Under the pieces are notes generated by a model. It did no database searches and had not been told where the DNA came from. It was given only the letters and a program-made list of their open reading frames with translations. From the NCBI GenBank assembly GCA_964642795.1, contig CAZXRQ010000014.1:1-34919 (forward strand): a stretch of DNA of 34,919 nt, in the 5' to 3' direction. A program made the position numbers and the translations under genes. Positions 29,496 to 34,919 of the stretch are shown here, piece by piece. Source of the DNA: JAVVVD01 sp964642795. Its GTDB lineage: Bacteria; Bacillota; Clostridia; Christensenellales; CAG-138. Each line of letters opens with the position of its first letter. The first letter of the stretch is position 1.

Positions 29496-31444
29496 TGTTT
29501 GTCAGCCTCCTTTAAGTATATGTCTATGCTGTCTTTTAGCCTTGTCATGGCGTCATCGGTGCCTGCGCCTGTAAGCTGCGCGCCGGCCACCGTAAGATGT
29601 CCGCCGCCGCCCAGACGCTCAAGTATCACCTGCACGTTTATCTCACCCAGACTGCGGCCGGATATCAATACCGTGCTGCCGGTCTGCGCCAGTACGAAGG
29701 ATGCTCGTATGCCCTTTATGCTTATAAGCTCGTCCGCCGCCTGCGCGGCTATCAGGGGGGAATTTTCCATATCCGTTCCGCATACGGAAACGGCAATGCC
29801 GCGCTCCATCAGCATGGCGCTTTCCACCACATCAGCGCGGTTCCGGTAGGTCTGCATATCGTCTTGGAACATCAGCTTTACAAGGCTGTTGTCCGCGCCG
29901 CAGCGGCGAAGGTAGCTTGCTGCCTCAAAAGTGCGCGCGCCGGTGTTGAAGGCAAAATGCTTGGTGTCCAGCGTTATGCCGGCCAGCAGCGCGCAGGATT
30001 CAAATCCGGTGGGGCGCAGGCTGTCGTCAAAATACTGGATTATCTCGGCGACCATCTCGCTGGTAGAGGATGCGCCGGCTTCAAGATAGGTGAGCGTGGG
30101 GTTGACGAGCGCGTCCACACTGCGGCGGTGATGGTCGATTATAGCTGTTTTGGATGCCTTGGCGTAAAGCTCGGGACATACCACGCTGCTTTCGCGCTGG
30201 GTATCCACCACCAGCACGGCGGAGCTGTTTCTGAGCATGGACAGCGCCTGCTCCTCGGAGCGGATGCTGTCCCGCCATACCGCATCCTTGCGCATGGAGG
30301 ATATAACGCCGTCTATCATGGGATTGGACTCGTCCAGCACCAGATATGCGCGGCAGCCCACGAATTCTCCGCAGCGCATAAGGCCCAATGCCGCGCCTAT
30401 GCAGTCCATGTCGGGATTCTTGTGCCCCAGGACGAATATCTGATCGGAATTTTCCATAAGCTGGCGCAGTGCCTTGGCAAACAGCCTTGTGCGCACGCGG
30501 CTGTTTTTGCTTACCACCTGCCGCTTGCCGCCATAGAAGGAATAGCTGCCGCCGCGCTTGACTATGGCCTGGTCTCCGCCACGGCCCAATGCAAGCTCCA
30601 TTCCCTGCCGCGCCGCGTCGTCGCTGGCGAGCACGCGGTTTGCCGCGCCCACGGATATGGAGAGCGTTACAGTCTGATCTGTGCCTGTGGATATCTCGCG
30701 CGCGGCGTCCAGCAGCGGGAAGCGCTGATTCTCCAGCTGCTCGATCTGCTTGGCCTCAAATACCACGAAAAACTTGCTGGTATCGTAGCGGCGATAGGTG
30801 CCGTCTATGTCCACCGCGAATTGGCTTACCAGCGTTTCCACCTCTGCCAGCACCGCGTTTTTGTGGAACTGCTTATCGGCGTTGAGCTCCTCGTAGTTGT
30901 CCACGTATATAAGCGCCACGGTGGGCATCTGCTCCTCGTACAGGCGGGAATAGTGCAGTGCCTCGGTGCGGTCTATCCAGTATTGGAATACCAGCTTGCT
31001 TGCCGCGGGGTGCGCCCGCTCTATCGGCTCGCTGATAATAAGAAAATCGCGTCCGTTAAACTCTACGGTCATCCTGCCGGCGGCCGCCGCAACGTCCAGC
31101 TCTGGCAGCAGATGCTTCATATCGTGCCCGCTGTACATATCGTTCAAAGCCCTGTTGGACCATATTATGCGCCCTGCACCATCGTATACCAAAGCGGGGA
31201 CGTCAATGCCGGATATGATCTTACTTATGGCGCTGCTGTTTTGCCCCATAACGTCGTTGAGCGCGCGCACTATGCGCTTGGAGTTGATCTGCAGTATGAT
31301 GAGCCCGGCAAGCAGCGCAGCGATGCTGAACGCACATGCTGCCAGGCCTATCCAATACGGCTGCACAAGATATAATAGCGCCGCGCTTGCCGCCGCCGCT
31401 GCGATACCTATGGGTATCAAAGCTGCAATGGGATTGGTTTTCAT
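29492..31444 (-). CDS. gdpP: Cyclic-di-AMP phosphodiesterase GdpP (YybT)
   Basis: A 650-residue membrane enzyme that degrades the second messenger c-di-AMP. Two N-terminal membrane segments (about residues 8-52) are followed by a PAS-like domain (VPALVYDGAGRIIWSN), a degenerate GGDEF domain ('ALIYVDNYEELN', no intact GGDEF), then DHH and DHHA1. The DHH metal site shows GHKNPDMDCIGAA, VVDTQR and IIDHHRR; the DHHA1 glycine block is GGGGHLTVAGAQ. Length matches family members of about 650-660. The ATG at 31444 has GGGGGGA upstream; a longer frame to 31480 lacks a site. It sits between yybS and rplI as in other Firmicutes. Confidence 0.95.
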   Translation of the reverse strand: MKTNPIAALIPIGIAAAAASAALLYLVQPYWIGLAACAFSIAALLAGLIILQINSKRIVRALNDVMGQNSSAISKIISGIDVPALVYDGAGRIIWSNRALNDMYSGHDMKHLLPELDVAAAAGRMTVEFNGRDFLIISEPIERAHPAASKLVFQYWIDRTEALHYSRLYEEQMPTVALIYVDNYEELNADKQFHKNAVLAEVETLVSQFAVDIDGTYRRYDTSKFFVVFEAKQIEQLENQRFPLLDAAREISTGTDQTVTLSISVGAANRVLASDDAARQGMELALGRGGDQAIVKRGGSYSFYGGKRQVVSKNSRVRTRLFAKALRQLMENSDQIFVLGHKNPDMDCIGAALGLMRCGEFVGCRAYLVLDESNPMIDGVISSMRKDAVWRDSIRSEEQALSMLRNSSAVLVVDTQRESSVVCPELYAKASKTAIIDHHRRSVDALVNPTLTYLEAGASSTSEMVAEIIQYFDDSLRPTGFESCALLAGITLDTKHFAFNTGARTFEAASYLRRCGADNSLVKLMFQDDMQTYRNRADVVESAMLMERGIAVSVCGTDMENSPLIAAQAADELISIKGIRASFVLAQTGSTVLISGRSLGEINVQVILERLGGGGHLTVAGAQLTGAGTDDAMTRLKDSIDIYLKEADKQ

Positions 31445-31490
31445 GCTGTTCCCCCCGTAAGGGCGTACCGCCCTGAGCACATTGGTAGGT

Positions 31491-32429
31491 TTATTTGATG
31501 TTCATACGGCGCTTGCGCAGCTTGAACATCCTGTCCACAAGGCCCAGTATGGCTGCGCTGAATATGCTGTACGGCAGAAGCAGCGCCAAAGCCCCGTAGC
31601 ACAGGAATCTGAGCAGGCCGCGGTTGGGGCGCGGGCTCATCAAAAACTCGCAGGTGCTTATGCCGGTCAGCGTGAACGGCGCAAGCACTATGATCTGCGC
31701 GGCGGAGCTTATTGCCTCCGCGTTGGCTATACCGAAAAAGCTCACCGAGGCAGAGCCAAGCAGCAGTATCAGCGCGCCCAGCGTGAAGCTGTTGGACACG
31801 TTCCACAGCTTGAACGGCGCCATGGCGCGCACCGGGCAGCCGGCGCGCTTGAGCAGCGAAAATGCGATTATGTGGTCAAAAAAGCCCATAAACATGCCGC
31901 CGCCGATAACAAAGATTATTACAACCTGCGGTATGTAACTGCGAATGGTTTTAAGGTAGAGGGATATGGAGCCGGCCGCCGCAAGCTCGGTGCGGCTGGC
32001 TACGTCGCTTGCGTTTTGGCTTAGCATATCGGTATACTCGTATATCATATCGAAGGGGCCGCCGCCGGCAAGCAGCGAGGGCAGGCAGAGCATGGCGTAC
32101 AAGCCCAGCGCAAATGCCGCGGCAAGCATCGCCACGCTTGCGCGGTGCGCCGCGCGCCGCTTCAGCATAACGGTAAGAATGACGCTGCCCGGCACATACA
32201 TGACCGCCATATACAGCGTGCCCGCGACAGAACCGTTGATTGCGTATATCGAAACGGCGGAAAATATATATGCGACAGCCGCACAGGGCGCGCCCCACAC
32301 CAGCGATACGAACGCCATGAATGCAGGCAGCAGCATCAGCACGGGAGTAAACACCATGCCGAGCGCGGCGAAGGCGCCAATCAGCGCCGAGAGAAATATA
32401 TGGGTTGCGGTAATCCTGCGTTTTTCCAA
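31491..32429 (-). CDS. yybS: DUF2232 membrane protein (YybS family)
   Basis: A 312-residue polytopic membrane protein with about eight segments, matching the YybS/DUF2232 family that commonly precedes gdpP in Firmicutes. It resembles energy-coupling-factor S components in layout, but its ligand is unknown. Features include an Arg-rich N-terminus and 'FTPVLMLLPAFMAFVSLVWG'; the C-terminus is basic (KLRKRRMNIK). The start is probably TTG at 32429, with GAGG about 6 nt upstream. It is 46 nt before gdpP. No convincing promoter was found in the AT-rich region 32455-32480. Confidence 0.88.
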   Translation of the reverse strand: MEKRRITATHIFLSALIGAFAALGMVFTPVLMLLPAFMAFVSLVWGAPCAAVAYIFSAVSIYAINGSVAGTLYMAVMYVPGSVILTVMLKRRAAHRASVAMLAAAFALGLYAMLCLPSLLAGGGPFDMIYEYTDMLSQNASDVASRTELAAAGSISLYLKTIRSYIPQVVIIFVIGGGMFMGFFDHIIAFSLLKRAGCPVRAMAPFKLWNVSNSFTLGALILLLGSASVSFFGIANAEAISSAAQIIVLAPFTLTGISTCEFLMSPRPNRGLLRFLCYGALALLLPYSIFSAAILGLVDRMFKLRKRRMNIK

Positions 32430-32536
32430 TTTGTGCCTCGCTGGTCTGCTTGACCGATAATATAGATATACTTATTGTAACCGATGCGGACCATCAGCAC
32501 AATAATAGCTTTGAAGGTTTTATTGCAAAAACGCAC

Positions 32537-32565
32537 TTGCGGTATACCGGTATACCTAATATACT
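32537..32565 (+). promoter_or_regulatory. Promoter of the hydratase gene with a palindrome in its spacer
   Basis: TTGCGG (32537-32542) and TATACT (32560-32565) are 17 bp apart. Almost the whole spacer is taken by the palindrome at 32541-32556, an ideal place for a repressor. The predicted leader is about 63 nt and holds a small hairpin (GCGTC/GACGC, around 32583-32598). Confidence 0.6.
32541..32556. promoter_or_regulatory. 16-bp perfect palindrome, two GGTATACC units
   Basis: GGTATACC is itself palindromic and occurs twice in direct contact. The pair lies between the -35 and -10 elements of the hydratase promoter, so a bound protein would block polymerase. The regulator is not in the window. 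Confidence 0.6.
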
Positions 32566-32634
32566 TGCGTTGGAACGGGAAAGCGTCTTAAGCGACGCCC
32601 GCTCAAATACATCATCAAAGGAGCTTGGCCTGCC

Positions 32635-34863
32635 ATGATAACCCTGCATGAAAAGGGCGTATTCCTCGTTGACGGCGCGGTGAAGGAAGCTGCGCCCATA
32701 CAGCCGGACAATGCGCGGGAGCATACCATCGCATACCGCGTAATGCGCGCACACGACGTTTCCCGCGGTGCGAACATGCGCATAAAATTCGACGCCTTGA
32801 TATCCCACGATATTACCTATGTGGGCATAATCCAGACGGCGCGCGCCTCCGGCATGACGGAATTTCCGCTGCCCTACGCCATGACCAACTGCCACAACAG
32901 CCTCTGTGCGGTGGGCGGCACCATCAATCAGGACGACCATGTGTTCGGGCTTTCCGCCGCTAAGAAATACGGCGGTATATATGTGCCTGCAAACCAGAGC
33001 GTTATACATTCCTACGCCCGCGAGGAGCTGGCCGCCTGCGGCAATATGATACTTGGAAGCGACAGCCACACCCGCTACGGCGCATTAGGCACTATGGGCG
33101 TGGGCGAGGGCGGCCCGGAGCTGGTCAAGCAGTTGCTTAAAAACACCTACGACATAAAAGCGCCGGAGGTGGTGCTGGTGTATCTTACCGGCAAACCCCA
33201 AAAAGGCGTAGGCCCGCACGACGTGGCGCTTGCGCTGGTTGCGGCCACGTTCAAAAACGGCTTTGTTAAAAACAAGGTGATGGAATTCGCCGGGCCGGGC
33301 GTGCACAGCCTTGGCGTGGATTTCCGCAGCGGCATAGACGTTATGACCACCGAGACCGCTTGCCTGTCTTCGATATGGCAGACCGACGAGGCGGTGGAGG
33401 AATACTACAAGGCCCACGGCCGGCCGGAGGCATACGAGCGGCTCGAGGTCAACGGCACTGCATACTACGACGCCATGATAACCATAGAGCTTGACAAGGT
33501 GGAGCCTATGATAGCCTTGCCGTTCCATCCCAGCAACGCCTATACCATACGCTACTTCAACGCCCATGCGGAGGAGCTTTTGCGCGGCGTGGAGGAGGAG
33601 GCCAAGGCGCTGTTTGGCGCAAAGGTCACCCCCAAGCTCACCGATAAGCTGCACGACGGCGGCGTATATGCCGATCAGGGCGTAATTGCGGGCTGCTCCG
33701 GCGGCACTATGGACAATATAATGCAGGCTTCCGCCATACTGGCCGGCGGCAGCATAGGCAACGGCTATTTCGATCTGGACGTGTACCCCACCAGCATCCC
33801 TGTAAGCCTTGCGCTCACCAAAAACGGCGCTGCGCAGGAGCTGCTGGAGGCGGGCGCCGTGATAAAGCCCAGCTTCTGCGGGCCCTGCTTCGGCGCAGGC
33901 GACGTGCCCAACAACAACGGCCTATCCATCCGCCATACCACCCGCAACTTCCCCAACCGCGAGGGCAGCAAGCCCGGCGAGGGCCAGCTTGCGCTGGTGG
34001 CGCTTATGGACGCCCGCAGCATTGCGGCCACGGCGAAAAACGGCGGCCGCATCACCCCCGCCGACGAGGTGGAGTACGCGGAGCCCGACTACGTATACGA
34101 GTTTGATTCCTCCGTGTACAAAAAGCGCGTATACTACGGCTTTGGCCATGCCGATCCCTCCGTAGAGCTGAAGCTTGGGCCCAATATAACCGACTGGCCC
34201 AAGATGTATGCGCTGAGTGACGACATACTGCTCAAGCTCGCAGCCGTAATACGCGACGACGTTACCACCACCGACGAGCTGATACCCTCCGGCGAGACCA
34301 GCAGCTACCGGTCTAACCCGATGCGGCTGAGCGAGTTTGCGCTCTCCCGCCGCGTGCCGGAATACGTAGGGCGCAGCAAGGCGATAAAGGCGATGGACGA
34401 AGCGCGCCGTGCAGGCGACGTGCCCGCGGAGATCGCGGACGCGTTGGCCAAGGCGGGCGGCAGCGCTGATGCTTGCGCGGTAGTTGGCTGCATATTCGCC
34501 AAAAAGCCCGGCGACGGCTCCGCGCGCGAGCAGGCGGCCTCCTGCCAGAAGGTGCTGGGCGGCGGCGCGAACATCTGCTATGAGTTCGCCACCAAGCGCT
34601 ACCGCAGCAACTGCATAAACTGGGGAATACTGCCGTTTACACTGGACAAGGAAGCGGACTTCCCATACGAGGCGGGGGATTACATATTCGTGCCCGGCAT
34701 ACGCAAAGCCGTAGCTGACGGCATATCGGATATACCCGCCAAGGCTGTGACAGCCTCAGGCGTATGCGATGTGATGCTGCACATCACCGGCCTTACGGAG
34801 GATGAGAAGGAGATACTCCTCACCGGCTGCCTGATGAACTACTATGCGAGCAAGAATAAGTAA
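32635..34863 (+). CDS. Aconitase-family hydratase (YbhJ-like)
   Basis: A 742-residue iron-sulfur hydratase of the aconitase superfamily, closest in layout to E. coli YbhJ-type 'hydratase' proteins rather than AcnA or AcnB. The cluster ligands are Cys in GCSGGTMDN and the pair in SFCGPCFGAGD; the substrate block GSDSHTRYGALGTMGVGEGG and NNNGLSIRHTTRNFPNREG are conserved. The C-terminal swivel-like domain spans about residues 580-742 ('YEFATKRYRSNCINWGILPF'). The substrate is not known; citrate/isocitrate or a related tricarboxylate or 2-methyl derivative are possible. The ATG at 32635 has AAAGGAG about 11 nt upstream. Single-gene unit ended by the hairpin at 34881. Confidence 0.85.
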   Translation: MITLHEKGVFLVDGAVKEAAPIQPDNAREHTIAYRVMRAHDVSRGANMRIKFDALISHDITYVGIIQTARASGMTEFPLPYAMTNCHNSLCAVGGTINQDDHVFGLSAAKKYGGIYVPANQSVIHSYAREELAACGNMILGSDSHTRYGALGTMGVGEGGPELVKQLLKNTYDIKAPEVVLVYLTGKPQKGVGPHDVALALVAATFKNGFVKNKVMEFAGPGVHSLGVDFRSGIDVMTTETACLSSIWQTDEAVEEYYKAHGRPEAYERLEVNGTAYYDAMITIELDKVEPMIALPFHPSNAYTIRYFNAHAEELLRGVEEEAKALFGAKVTPKLTDKLHDGGVYADQGVIAGCSGGTMDNIMQASAILAGGSIGNGYFDLDVYPTSIPVSLALTKNGAAQELLEAGAVIKPSFCGPCFGAGDVPNNNGLSIRHTTRNFPNREGSKPGEGQLALVALMDARSIAATAKNGGRITPADEVEYAEPDYVYEFDSSVYKKRVYYGFGHADPSVELKLGPNITDWPKMYALSDDILLKLAAVIRDDVTTTDELIPSGETSSYRSNPMRLSEFALSRRVPEYVGRSKAIKAMDEARRAGDVPAEIADALAKAGGSADACAVVGCIFAKKPGDGSAREQAASCQKVLGGGANICYEFATKRYRSNCINWGILPFTLDKEADFPYEAGDYIFVPGIRKAVADGISDIPAKAVTASGVCDVMLHITGLTEDEKEILLTGCLMNYYASKNK

Positions 34864-34880
34864 GCACACCGGATTTAAAA

Positions 34881-34908
34881 ACCGCCCGCCGAAATATCGG
34901 CGGGCGGT
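34881..34908. terminator. Terminator after the hydratase gene
   Basis: A perfect 12-bp GC-rich stem (34881-34892 and 34897-34908, loop AATA) lies 17 nt after the stop codon. The T-tract is poor on the plus strand and better on the minus strand (TTTT), so it may also end a gene from the right. Confidence 0.7.
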
Positions 34909-34919
34909 TCAGTCTGTCG

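Noticed and set aside
29597..31375. A 592-codon open frame on the plus strand opposite gdpP
   Set aside because: It is antisense to a gene with all GdpP motifs, has no ribosome-binding site, and its translation is rich in His/Tyr/Arg/Ala typical of shadow frames in GC-rich DNA.

Overview
The window comes from a GC-rich, endospore-forming member of the Firmicutes, most likely class Clostridia. The support is an alpha/beta-type small acid-soluble spore protein, a Spo0A-type DNA-binding protein, and Firmicutes gene orders (Asp23/Gls24 - fakA - recG; yybS - gdpP - rplI - dnaB). Coding DNA is GC-rich yet uses ATA for isoleucine often. A closer placement cannot be made from this sequence. A 10-N gap (6287-6296) shows it is a scaffold, probably a metagenome-assembled genome.

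Layout, left to right. (1) 1-947: the edge of a phage-like module. The minus strand at 1-116 encodes the start of a terminase large subunit, and a divergent sigma-region-4-like regulator lies at 408-947. (2) 949-6818, minus strand: DUF951 - lepB - a degenerate second signal peptidase; a spore protein gene; then Asp23 - fakA - recG, with the assembly gap inside fakA. (3) 6926-11493, minus: an NlpC/P60 cell-wall hydrolase, a 353-nt stretch full of inverted repeats, and a 989-residue surface protein with a VPATG sorting signal. (4) 11629-18093, plus: a stand-alone Spo0A C-terminal-domain protein, a polytopic membrane protein, then a tight cluster ppiB - aroB - Grx-like - aroA - aroC - aroQ/aroK fusion. 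This makes much of the shikimate-to-prephenate route. (5) 18277-22334, plus: zur - znuA - znuC - znuB - lipoprotein - Nudix, behind a strong promoter with a perfect inverted repeat near its start site. (6) 22390-24475, minus: galK - DUF6440 - YgjP-like. (7) 24671-27530: two small lipoproteins (plus) and a double-zinc-ribbon membrane protein (minus). (8) 27673-32429, minus: yybS - gdpP - rplI - dnaB. (9) 32635-34863, plus: an aconitase-family hydratase whose promoter spacer contains a 16-bp palindrome.

Most of this is ordinary chromosomal content. The points most worth a second look are: a recurring arrangement in which a -10 hexamer lies only 6-8 nt before an ATG that has no Shine-Dalgarno, which suggests leaderless mRNAs; the structured repeat element at 8240-8510; the receiver-less Spo0A-like protein; the signal peptidase paralogue that has lost its catalytic lysine; the chorismate mutase-shikimate kinase fusion; the phage-like left edge with a terminator directly before the terminase; and the fakA gap, whose flanks encode the same five residues with five different codons. 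I found no convincing tRNA, rRNA, CRISPR array or insertion sequence.
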